NCBI GenBank assembly: GCA_041746105.1
Contig: JBGTHP010000031.1
Coordinates: 1-38,057, forward strand
Source of the DNA: JBFHRE01 sp041746105
Lineage (GTDB): Bacteria > Actinomycetota > Acidimicrobiia > Spongiisociales > ZC4RG35
Length of the DNA: 38,057 bases
Reading direction: 5' to 3'
Shown here: piece after piece, positions 17,289 to 24,006 of the stretch
Position numbering within the stretch: the stretch's first letter is position 1
Layout of the letters: each line of letters opens with the position of its first letter
The notes under the pieces: model-generated
The model's database searches: none
Told to the model about the DNA's origin: nothing
Seen by the model: the letters and a program-made list of their open reading frames with translations, nothing else
Position numbers and translations under genes: made by a program

Positions 17289-18563
17289 ATGACCAGAGAA
17301 ACCGAGATTCAGGCACTCGAACGGGATTGGGAGCAGAACCCACGCTGGGCTTCGGTCACTCGCTCTTACACCGCAGCTGAGGTCGTTGGGCTGCGCGGCT
17401 CATTCCGGGAGACCCATGCACTTGCGGAGGCCATGGCCGAACGTCTGTGGAACCTCCTCGAAACGACCGAATACGTCTCGGCGTTGGGTGCCCTCTCTGG
17501 TGGGCAGGCGACGCAAATGGTCAAGGCCGGACTCAAGGCGATCTACCTCTCTGGCTGGCAAGTGGCGGGAGACGCCAACCTCGGCGAACAGGTCTATCCG
17601 GATCAGTCTCTCTATCCGGCAAACTCGGCCCCGGCCTTGGTGCGACGTATCAACAACGCTTTGCGACGCGCCGATCAGATCGACTGGGCCGAGGGCGGGA
17701 GCGGAGTCGAGTGGTTCGTACCAATCGTCGCCGACGGCGAGGCAGGGTTTGGCGGCGCTCTCAATGTGTTTGAACTGACCAAACAATTCATCGAGGCGGG
17801 CGCCGCCGGAGTTCACTTCGAGGACCAGTTGGCGGCAGAGAAGAAGTGTGGCCATATGGGAGGAAAAGTCCTCGTTCCGACCAGTCAGCACATCCGAACC
17901 CTGACTGCAGCGCGACTCGCCTCCGATGTGATGGGGGTTCCGACGGTGATCGTGGCCCGAACCGACGCCAACGGCGCCAGCCTGCTCACATCCGACGTCG
18001 ATCCTCGCGACCGGGACTTCTGCACCGGCGAGAGGACCGGCGAAGGGTTCTATCAGGTCAAGGCCGGTCTCGACCAGGCGATTGCCCGTGGCCTCGCCTA
18101 TGCCCCGTATGCCGATCTCATCTGGTGCGAAACCGCCCGGCCCGATCTAGACGAGGCTGCGACGTTCGCCGAGGCGATCCATGCTCGATTTCCCGGCAAA
18201 CCACTCGCTTACAACTGCTCGCCCAGTTTCAACTGGAGAGCCCACCTCGATGACGCCACCATCGCCGGCTTCCAAAAAGACCTCGGCCGGATGGGCTACA
18301 AGTTCCAGTTCATCACCCTCGCCGGGTTCCACGCCCTCAATGCTTCGATGTTCGAACTTGCACAGGGATATGGACAACGGGGAATGCCGGCGTATGTTGA
18401 GTTGCAGGAGAGGGAGTTCTCGCTGGAGGAAGGTGGTTACACCGCTACCAAACACCAGCGGGAGGTTGGGGCGGGCTACTTTGATCGGGTGTCGACGGTG
18501 ATCACCGGCGGTGAGGCGAGCACGCTCGCCTTGGTAGGCTCGACCGAGGCAGAGCAGTTCTGA
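17289..18563 (+). CDS. aceA: isocitrate lyase
   Basis: First enzyme of the glyoxylate shunt: isocitrate to succinate plus glyoxylate. I choose ATG 17289 because GGAGG at 17279-17283 is spaced 5 bases from it; ATG 17277 in the same frame would overlap that site. From this start the protein has 424 residues, and the signature KKCGHMGGKVLVPT places the catalytic Cys at residue 187. Other blocks: SGWQVAGDAN, PIVADGEAGFGG, VARTDANGASLLTSD, YNCSPSFNW, FQFITLAGFHALN. The length matches the short actinobacterial/proteobacterial form. A third gene follows 33 bases later and is probably in the same operon. Confidence 0.96.
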   Translation: MTRETEIQALERDWEQNPRWASVTRSYTAAEVVGLRGSFRETHALAEAMAERLWNLLETTEYVSALGALSGGQATQMVKAGLKAIYLSGWQVAGDANLGEQVYPDQSLYPANSAPALVRRINNALRRADQIDWAEGGSGVEWFVPIVADGEAGFGGALNVFELTKQFIEAGAAGVHFEDQLAAEKKCGHMGGKVLVPTSQHIRTLTAARLASDVMGVPTVIVARTDANGASLLTSDVDPRDRDFCTGERTGEGFYQVKAGLDQAIARGLAYAPYADLIWCETARPDLDEAATFAEAIHARFPGKPLAYNCSPSFNWRAHLDDATIAGFQKDLGRMGYKFQFITLAGFHALNASMFELAQGYGQRGMPAYVELQEREFSLEEGGYTATKHQREVGAGYFDRVSTVITGGEASTLALVGSTEAEQF

Positions 18564-18596
18564 TTCTGGGTTCGAGGGAAGGCGCCAGGAGGAAAC

Positions 18597-19655
18597 ATGG
18601 CCAACATCGTCCACGTCGTCGGAACCGGCACGATCGGTGAACCTTTGATCGGCCTTCTGGCCGACGATCGGGATGCTCTCGGAATCGATGAGGTCACGTT
18701 TCACAAGAGGACGCCGCTTCTGACGGAGCGGGGCAAGGTCAACGACCTCGTTCGCAGGGGGGCGGTTCTGACTGTTGACGACGACCGTCGTTCGGCCTTC
18801 GAGGAGTTGGGGCACGCCCCCAAATATGAGGCCAAGGAAGCGATCGAACGTGCCACCGTGGTGATCGATTGCACTCCGGTCGGCAATGCCATGAAGGACG
18901 AGTTCTATTCGAAGGCGTCAGGTCCGATCGGGTTCATGGCGCAGGGTTCCGAGTTCGGTTTCGGCAAGCCGTACGCCCGCGGAATCAACGACGACGCACT
19001 CGATCGCGAATCGGACCGGTTCTTGCAGATCGTGTCTTGCAACACCCACAACATCTCGGTGCTGGTCAAGACCCTTGCGATGGACGAGGACGGGACCAAC
19101 CATCTGACCGACGGGCGGTTTTTGTGCATCAGACGCTCCAACGACATCAGTCAGGACTCCGGGTTCTCGCCGAGTCCGACGGTCGAGCCGCACAAGGACG
19201 ATCAGTTCGGCACCCATCACGCCCGCGACGCTCACGGACTGTTCGCCACGATCGGTTACGACCTCAACATCTACTCGTCGGCGATGAAATTGAACACCCA
19301 GTACATGCACTTGATCCATTTTTCGATGACGCTCGACCGGGAGATGGGCCTCGATGAAGTGAAAGAGCGATTCGCCGCCAATAAGCGGATCGCCGTCACC
19401 TACAAGCGATCGGCCAACTCGGTTTTCAGCTTTGGCCGCGACCACGGTTACTTCGGGCGGATCTTGAGCCAGACGGTGGTGGCTCTCGACACACTCGCGG
19501 TCCGCAACGGCAACGAACTCGTAGGATTCTGTTTCACCCCCCAAGACGGCAATCCACTTCTGTCCACGCTCGCGGCCACTCTCTGGTACCTCGACCCTGA
19601 GTCGGTCGACAAGAGAATGGACGTGATCCGCCCCTACCTCTTCACCGAGGTCTAA
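18597..19655 (+). CDS. type II (archaeal-like) glyceraldehyde-3-phosphate dehydrogenase-related protein
   Basis: 352 residues with a Rossmann start (VHVVGTGTIGEPLIGLL) and the order of landmarks of archaeal type II GAPDH: a VVIDCTPVGN segment (88-97), FMAQGSEF where archaeal proteins have ILQGGE, the nucleophile motif IVSCNTHN (Cys148; archaeal SCNTTG at about 140), a basic strand FLCIRRSND, and HHARDAHGL where the archaeal enzymes have HHGPD, followed by a SSAMKLNTQYMHLIHF strand matching the TSAVIVPTTLMHMH region. It is divergent from true GAPDH (TH instead of TG after CysAsn), so phosphorylating GAPDH activity is not certain. A strong AGGAGG ribosome binding site precedes ATG 18597. Linkage to aceB-aceA suggests a gluconeogenic or semialdehyde dehydrogenase role. 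The similarity is from memory of the family, not a search. Confidence 0.65.
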   Translation: MANIVHVVGTGTIGEPLIGLLADDRDALGIDEVTFHKRTPLLTERGKVNDLVRRGAVLTVDDDRRSAFEELGHAPKYEAKEAIERATVVIDCTPVGNAMKDEFYSKASGPIGFMAQGSEFGFGKPYARGINDDALDRESDRFLQIVSCNTHNISVLVKTLAMDEDGTNHLTDGRFLCIRRSNDISQDSGFSPSPTVEPHKDDQFGTHHARDAHGLFATIGYDLNIYSSAMKLNTQYMHLIHFSMTLDREMGLDEVKERFAANKRIAVTYKRSANSVFSFGRDHGYFGRILSQTVVALDTLAVRNGNELVGFCFTPQDGNPLLSTLAATLWYLDPESVDKRMDVIRPYLFTEV

Positions 19656-19716
19656 GCGGGGCCCCTCGTTTCTCCCCTGACCAAGCGGAGCGGCGGGTAC
19701 TGGGAGTGCGGTGGTG

Positions 19717-19771
19717 TGTGTCTCTCCCCTTGACCGAGGCGGAGCGAGGGAATTTGGGGGGAGTACCGGCG
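19717..19771 (+). repeat. repeat unit A1 (truncated)
   Basis: Carries GGCGGAGCGAGGGAA and TTTGGGGGGAGTACCGGCG but lacks the TAGCCGGGGAGG tail seen in A2 and A3. Confidence 0.8.
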
Positions 19772-19780
19772 TGGGGGCTC

Positions 19781-19883
19781 CCTGGGGTGGGGGTGGTGGC
19801 CCCCCCGGCCCGGGGGGCGGCCCCACGTCCACCTCCCCCAACACTCGCTTTGCTCGCGAGGGGAGGAAATATCTCCCTCCCCC
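19781..19883 (+). repeat. repeat unit B1
   Basis: Runs from CCTGGGGTGGGGGTGGTGGC through CCACGTCCACCTCCCCCAAC to ACTCGCTTTGCTCGCGAGG. Differs from B2 by a few substitutions and a shorter G/C-run centre. Confidence 0.8.
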
Positions 19884-19899
19884 GTTTAGGAAGTGGGTT

Positions 19900-19971
19900 T
19901 GTGTCTTCCCCCTTGAATGAGCGGAGCGAGTGAATTTGGGGGGAGTACCGGCGTAGCCGGGGAGGGGGGTT
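19900..19971 (+). repeat. repeat unit A2 (full length)
   Basis: Full A unit with GAGCGGAGCGAGTGAA, TTTGGGGGGAGTACCGGCG and the TAGCCGGGGAGGGGGGTT tail. Confidence 0.82.
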
Positions 19972-20007
19972 ACGCCCGGCGTGTGGGTTCACCAGGTTTG
20001 TGGTTCG

Positions 20008-20121
20008 CCTGGGGTGGGGGTGGTGGCCCCTCCGTCCCAGGGCCCCCCCAGCCGGCGGGCCCACGTCCACCTCCCCCAACACTCGCTCCGCTCGCGGGGG
20101 AGGAAACGTCTCCCCTTCCCC
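20008..20121 (+). repeat. repeat unit B2
   Basis: Second B unit; ends ACTCGCTCCGCTCGCGGGGG, the inverted counterpart of the A-unit core GAGCGGAGCGAGT. Confidence 0.82.
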
Positions 20122-20151
20122 TTGACCGAGCTGAGTGAGGGAATCTGGGTC

Positions 20152-20224
20152 TGTGTCTCCCCCCTTGAGTGAGCGGAGCGAGGGAGTTTGGGGGGAGTAC
20201 CGGCGTAGCCGGGGAGGGGGGTTT
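20152..20224 (+). repeat. repeat unit A3 (full length), preceded by a partial copy
   Basis: Near-identical to A2 over about 70 bases. The 35 bases before it (20117-20150) hold a decayed partial A unit (CCTTGACCGAGCTGAGTGAG). Confidence 0.82.
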
Positions 20225-20249
20225 GCGGGGCGCTCGGCTGTGGGCGGTC

Positions 20250-20262
20250 TAGCCTTGCCGGG
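20250..20262 (+). promoter_or_regulatory. putative leaderless promoter (-10 TAGCCT)
   Basis: TAGCCT at 20250-20255 ends 7 bases before the ATG of the 90-residue gene. It lies immediately outside the repeat block. Confidence 0.45.
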
Positions 20263-20535
20263 ATGGACGGACAGTTGCAGCGGCAGGCGCTCAGCGCGGC
20301 GGAAAGGGCCCTCGAGGCGCTCGGACGAGGTGACGCCGGAGGGGCGAGGATGGCAATCGCCAGCGCCGTCGACCGGGATCAAGTCGGATTGTTCGCGATG
20401 CTGGCGGATGCGGTCTATCTCGCCTGCTCCGAACTCGAAAAGGACGACCACATCGCCGAAGCCACCTGGAATCAGCTGGCGGACGCAGCCGGTCCCGGCC
20501 CGCTACAAGGGCTGATCGAATCGCTCCGCGGCTGA
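20263..20535 (+). CDS. small helical hypothetical protein (90 aa)
   Basis: No named family recognised. The 90 residues are almost all helix-forming: an N-terminal helix rich in Ala/Gln/Glu (QLQRQALSAAERALEALGRG), a second around GARMAIASAVDRDQVGLFAMLADAVYLACSELE, and a third ending in AGPGPLQGLIESLRG, a pattern reminiscent of short repeat-type helical bundles. No signal peptide or membrane segment. It starts at ATG 20263 with a leaderless-type promoter and no ribosome binding site. It is the first gene after the repeat mosaic and stands alone. Codon use and third-position GC look like those of the neighbours. Confidence 0.72.
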   Translation: MDGQLQRQALSAAERALEALGRGDAGGARMAIASAVDRDQVGLFAMLADAVYLACSELEKDDHIAEATWNQLADAAGPGPLQGLIESLRG

Positions 20536-20613
20536 CCTTGTGTTTGGCGGCTAGATGGTCGCGTTGCAGAGCACGGGCGTTTGGATAGCCTTCGGGTAGT
20601 ACGAGGAGGTTTC

Positions 20614-21393
20614 ATGAAACCAATCACCCGTCGGATTCTGCTGGCGGATCTCGGTCGAGGGATGGCGGGGGCTCTCGTCATCACGGCATGCGGTTCTGCC
20701 TCGGATTCCCCCTCACCGACGACCGTGGCCACCCCCACGACGGTCGCGCCTGCGACCGAACCGGCCGGCACCGGAGCAGCGACCCGACCGGCGGTGACGG
20801 TGCCATCGGAGTTCGAATGGAGGCGGGTCGTGATCGGGAGCGTGTCGGCATACCTCCTGTCGAAGGATGGGGAAGTGGCAGTTGTCGACACCGGGGTACC
20901 AAATTCCGAGGCCGCCATCGGCGACGGTCTGGCGCAGTTGGGGCTGGGCTGGGACTCCGTTGGACACGTCATCCTGACCCACAAACACCCCGACCACGTC
21001 GGAAGTCTCGATGCCGTGTTGGGACTGGCCACAGCTGCCACTGCCTACATGGGTGCCGAGGACATTCCCGCGATCAACTCGGTTCGCACCGTAACGGCCG
21101 TCGGTGATGGTGACCTCGTGATGGGCCTTTCCATCATCGACACACCGGGACATACCCCAGGACACATCTCCGTTCTCGACCCTGGCCGGTTGCTGGTGGC
21201 CGGAGATGCGATGAACGGAGTCGACGGCGGAGTGGCGGGGCCCAATCCGAGTTTCACCGAGGACATGACCCTGGCCAATGCCTCGGTGGTGAAGATGGCG
21301 GGTTTCGAGTTCGATACCGTGGTGTTTGGCCACGGCGACCCGGTCACGACGAACGCTTCGGTCCTGGTGGGAGAGCTGGCCGCGACCCTCTGA
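20614..21393 (+). CDS. metallo-beta-lactamase-fold lipoprotein hydrolase
   Basis: Exported zinc hydrolase; 259 residues from ATG 20614, chosen because GAGGAGG at 20603-20609 precedes it and because the signal peptide starts there. The signal has a twin-arginine-like TRRILL, a hydrophobic stretch and a lipobox VITAC with Cys26, followed by a Thr/Pro/Ala-rich linker (residues 30-62) as in surface-tethered enzymes. The metal motif is THKHPDHVG (His123, His125, Asp127, His128), followed by DTPGHTPGH, VAGDAM and VFGHGDP, so the metal site looks complete. Substrate unknown: hydroxyacylglutathione-hydrolase/lactonase-like. A -10 TAGCCT at 20586-20591 fits its own promoter. Confidence 0.88.
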   Translation: MKPITRRILLADLGRGMAGALVITACGSASDSPSPTTVATPTTVAPATEPAGTGAATRPAVTVPSEFEWRRVVIGSVSAYLLSKDGEVAVVDTGVPNSEAAIGDGLAQLGLGWDSVGHVILTHKHPDHVGSLDAVLGLATAATAYMGAEDIPAINSVRTVTAVGDGDLVMGLSIIDTPGHTPGHISVLDPGRLLVAGDAMNGVDGGVAGPNPSFTEDMTLANASVVKMAGFEFDTVVFGHGDPVTTNASVLVGELAATL

Positions 21394-21443
21394 ATTCAGA
21401 TTGATCCCGGCGTCGCCTGGCACCGTGATTACCGTGCTGAACC

Positions 21444-22319
21444 GTGTCTGACTATCACCTCCATCTTCATCCGCATGTGACGTCGGGGGCGCCGGTCACC
21501 ACCACGTTCCCTCTCGATCACATCGAGTCCTACGTCGAGGTGGCAGCTGCCCGCGGCGTGAACGAGCTCGGTTTCACCGAGCACCTCTACCGCTGTGTCG
21601 AGGCCGCCGCGGCGCTCGGCGCCTTCTGGGAGCGCGAGCCCGACCGCAAGCTGGCCAACCACACTGCGGCGTTTGTCGCACTCGACCAGGTGTTGTCGCT
21701 TGAGGCATATGTGGACGCGATCGTCACCGCCAAGAGTCGCGGTTTGCCTGTGAAGCTGGGCCTGGAAGTGGACTTCTTTCCAGAGACGATCGATGCCGTC
21801 ATGGAAATGTTGGAGCCGTATCCCTGGGACTTTCTGATCGGTTCGGTGCATTGGATCGGTGGTTGGGCGATCGATTCGTCCGATACCGCCGCCGAATACG
21901 ACCGGCGCGGTGTCGACGTTGCCTGGGAGCAGTATTTCGAGCTCGAAACCCGGCTGGCAGCGTCGGGAGCGGTCGATGTGCTCGCCCACGTAGACGTCTG
22001 CAAGAAGTATGGAAAACGCCCGGCCCAGGAGCCGCTCGAGCTGTACCGGAGGGTGGTGGAGGCGGCTGCGGCCAGCGGCACCGCGGTCGAGGTTTCGAGT
22101 CAAGGTCTGCGCAAGCCGTCACAGGAGATCTACCCGAGTCCGGTGTTTCTTCAAATGTTCTACGACGGTGGTGTTCCCATCACCCTGGCATCGGACGCCC
22201 ACCAACCCGACGAGGCAGGCTGGGGCCACGCCGAGGTTGTCGCCGCCGCCCGCACCGCCGGCTACAGCACCCATCTCCGATTCGAAAAGAGACTGAGCAT
22301 GTCCACCCCGCTCGGGTGA
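21444..22319 (+). CDS. PHP-domain phosphoesterase (histidinol-phosphatase family)
   Basis: The 291-residue PHP-fold protein has the N-terminal metal motif DYHLHLHPH (His5, His7), ELGFTEHLYR, a Glu in LGLEVDFFPE, the GSVHWIGGWAID block, LAHVDVCKKYG and a C-terminal SDAHQPDE, i.e. all metal-binding segments of HisK-type histidinol phosphatases. It may dephosphorylate histidinol phosphate in histidine synthesis, but no his genes are nearby, so a generic phosphatase role is equally possible. It starts at GTG 21444; TACCGT at 21430-21435 ends 8 bases upstream, giving another leaderless layout. It is convergent with the next gene, 25 bases away. Confidence 0.85.
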   Translation: MSDYHLHLHPHVTSGAPVTTTFPLDHIESYVEVAAARGVNELGFTEHLYRCVEAAAALGAFWEREPDRKLANHTAAFVALDQVLSLEAYVDAIVTAKSRGLPVKLGLEVDFFPETIDAVMEMLEPYPWDFLIGSVHWIGGWAIDSSDTAAEYDRRGVDVAWEQYFELETRLAASGAVDVLAHVDVCKKYGKRPAQEPLELYRRVVEAAAASGTAVEVSSQGLRKPSQEIYPSPVFLQMFYDGGVPITLASDAHQPDEAGWGHAEVVAAARTAGYSTHLRFEKRLSMSTPLG

Positions 22320-22344
22320 GGCGCCGGATCTCTCAGTGCCCTCG

Positions 22345-23298
22345 TCACCCGAACGGTTCGTTGTACCAACGGAGAATCCTCAACGCTCTCAACGTGGACC
22401 AGCGGCCGGGACCGCGGGTCTCCATCGGGAACCAATAACGACCGGGATAGGTGCGATAGTGGGGCCAGGTCCCGTCAGGGCGTTGGGTTTTGCGTATCAC
22501 CGCTACCGCGTCCGAGAGCCGTTCGTCTTTCGGTGCCCCGACCGCTCGAAACATCTCTAGTCCCCGCATGATGTCGAAATGCCATTGTGGCGGGAAGGGA
22601 AAACGTAGAAGGGCAGGGTCGATGACGGCGCCGGTGCGATGTGATCGAAAAAGCCGGTGAGCGAGGAGAAACTCGAGCCCGTCTCTGACCGGCTGATCGA
22701 ACCCGGCCTTCTGCTCGAAAGCGGCATGGGCGGAGAGGGCTTCCAACACCGAGATCGAGGTGTGCACCGAGCCGTGGCGTGATCCTTGCCGGACGGTTTC
22801 GCAGTTCCAACCACCGTCATCGAGTTGTTGGCCGAGCAACCAATCCACCACGGTGTCCAACCCCGTGGGCTCGAGGCCGAATGAAGCGGCCAGGAATACC
22901 ATCATTGCGGTGATGCAGGTCTCCGGTTCACGTATGGTCTTGGCCAGGTTCAGTCCGCCGTCATAGCCGTGAGCGCCCGACCAGAGCTGTTCACAACCGC
23001 GTAGGGCCTTTGGATGCCCCGGAGACAGTCCGAGGCGTTGAAGTAGCAACAGCGTGTACGTGGTCGAGGTCCACTTTGGGCTGTAGAGGGCATCGGCCCA
23101 CCGACCGTTTTCTCCCTGGACCGAGAGCAGTCTGGCGCCCCAGCCAATCTCGGCGACCAGCGCCCTTTCGGCGGCCACCTCTTCCGGCGGTTGCGCGGTC
23201 AGGTCTGCCATGGTCTGCCATCTGATCGAAGGGTCGCCTTCCATCAACCAGTCGATGGTCTGCTGACTCGTCGGCATCGGCTCCGATAAACGGTCCAC
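22345..23298 (-). CDS. prenyltransferase/squalene-cyclase-like alpha-barrel protein
   Basis: 317 residues with (alpha/alpha)-barrel repeats of the terpene cyclase/prenyltransferase superfamily: NGRWADALYSPKWTSTTYTL, AHGYDGGLNLA, a QW-like repeat QQLDDGGWNCE, and QRPDGTWPHYRTYPG near the end. The Asp-rich catalytic motif of squalene-hopene cyclase (DXDD) is not visible and the protein is about half the length of that enzyme, so it is probably a non-cyclase relative of unknown substrate. Start GTG 23298; an in-frame ATG at 23277 (MPTSQQTIDW) with GGAG shortly upstream is an alternative start. It is divergent from the GNAT gene with 100 bases between. Confidence 0.75.
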   Translation of the reverse strand: MDRLSEPMPTSQQTIDWLMEGDPSIRWQTMADLTAQPPEEVAAERALVAEIGWGARLLSVQGENGRWADALYSPKWTSTTYTLLLLQRLGLSPGHPKALRGCEQLWSGAHGYDGGLNLAKTIREPETCITAMMVFLAASFGLEPTGLDTVVDWLLGQQLDDGGWNCETVRQGSRHGSVHTSISVLEALSAHAAFEQKAGFDQPVRDGLEFLLAHRLFRSHRTGAVIDPALLRFPFPPQWHFDIMRGLEMFRAVGAPKDERLSDAVAVIRKTQRPDGTWPHYRTYPGRYWFPMETRGPGRWSTLRALRILRWYNEPFG

Positions 23299-23398
23299 GG
23301 GGCCAATCTGATATGTTCGTATCTCTTCGGTCTAGGGCAAAAAGTAGTTTTCGAGGCCAGATCACCGAGTCGCCGATCCGGTCTGCGAAGATCCAGAG

Positions 23399-23935
23399 AT
23401 GGAGACAACCGGCGTGATCAGGGCGGTGCGGACCGAGGATTCACCGGGCCTGGTCGAGATCTACGGTCCGATCGTTCGTGACACCGCGATCTCATTTGAA
23501 ATCGAGGCGCCGACGATCGAAGGCTTCGTCGCTCGGATTGAGCATGTGACCGCGACCGATCCCTGGCTGGTGTGTGAGCGTGCCGGGGCGATCACCGGTT
23601 ATGCCTACGCGACCAGTTTCCGAAGCCGGCCCGCCTATGCCACCACCCGCGAGACGACGGTTTATGTCCACCCGACCCACCAGCGTCAGGGTGTGGGGCG
23701 GTCACTGATGACGGCGCTCCTGAAAGAGTTGACCGACAGGGGTGCCTGCCTGGCGATAGCCGTCATTGCCCTCCCCGGCGCCGAAGGTGAACCAAGGGGT
23801 AGGCCACCGGCGATCTCGCCGGCAAGTGTGGAGTTGCACGAGAGCCTCGGGTTCAGGCGCGCCGGGACTCTCAACCGGGTCGCCCGGAAATTCGACACCT
23901 GGTGGGACGAAGGTTTCTGGCAACTCGATCTCTGA
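23399..23935 (+). CDS. GNAT acetyltransferase (phosphinothricin/methionine-sulfoximine type)
   Basis: Acetyl-CoA-dependent N-acetyltransferase of 178 residues. It opens IRAVRTEDSPGLVEIYGPIV and has ISFEIEAPTIEGFVARI as in the Pat/MnaT family. The CoA-binding motif A is VYVHPTHQRQGVGRSL, and the end is ESLGFRRAGTLNRVARKFDTWWDEGFWQLDL. Between the usual IALP and SVELHESLGF there are about a dozen extra residues (GAEGEPRGRPPAI) encoded by a stretch that contains a 16-base near-palindrome (23807-23822), so the loop near the acceptor site is longer than in relatives. The acceptor is unknown; detoxification of amino-acid analogues or N-terminal acetylation are family options. Confidence 0.85.
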   Translation: METTGVIRAVRTEDSPGLVEIYGPIVRDTAISFEIEAPTIEGFVARIEHVTATDPWLVCERAGAITGYAYATSFRSRPAYATTRETTVYVHPTHQRQGVGRSLMTALLKELTDRGACLAIAVIALPGAEGEPRGRPPAISPASVELHESLGFRRAGTLNRVARKFDTWWDEGFWQLDL

Positions 23936-23991
23936 TTGCCATTCTCTCTCCCGTCGCTTTCGATCTCGGCGGCCACTGGCCGGCCCGCACC

Positions 23992-24006
23992 TAGACTTGT
24001 CCCGTT
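23992..24006 (+). promoter_or_regulatory. putative leaderless promoter (-10 TAGACT) of rimO
   Basis: TAGACT at 23992-23997 ends 9 bases before the ATG. No ribosome binding site is visible in between. Confidence 0.45.

Larger units (their letters stand above)
19717..20224. repeat. G-rich mosaic of direct and inverted repeats (order A-B-A-B-A'-A)
   Basis: The 607 bases between the GAPDH-like gene and the next gene hold two repeat families. A units carry GAGCGGAGCGAG, then AATTTGGGGGGAGTACCGGCG and, in full copies, TAGCCGGGGAGGGGGG. B units start CCTGGGGTGGGGGTGGTGGC and end with CCACGTCCACCTCCCCCAAC and ACTCGCTCCGCTC. The end of B is the reverse complement of the start of A, so adjacent units can pair. 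Reading frames through the block on either strand are low-complexity Pro/Gly/Arg and are not believable genes. Confidence 0.85.

Noticed and set aside
19717..20224. CRISPR array
   Set aside because: The repeats are long, unequal and alternate between two types; there are no uniform spacers and no cas genes.
19642..20451. Minus-strand 269-residue open frame through the repeat block
   Set aside because: It is built from the repeat units themselves (recurrent Pro/Arg-rich PPRLRRYSPQ and SLRSLKG segments) and overlaps a credible plus-strand gene.
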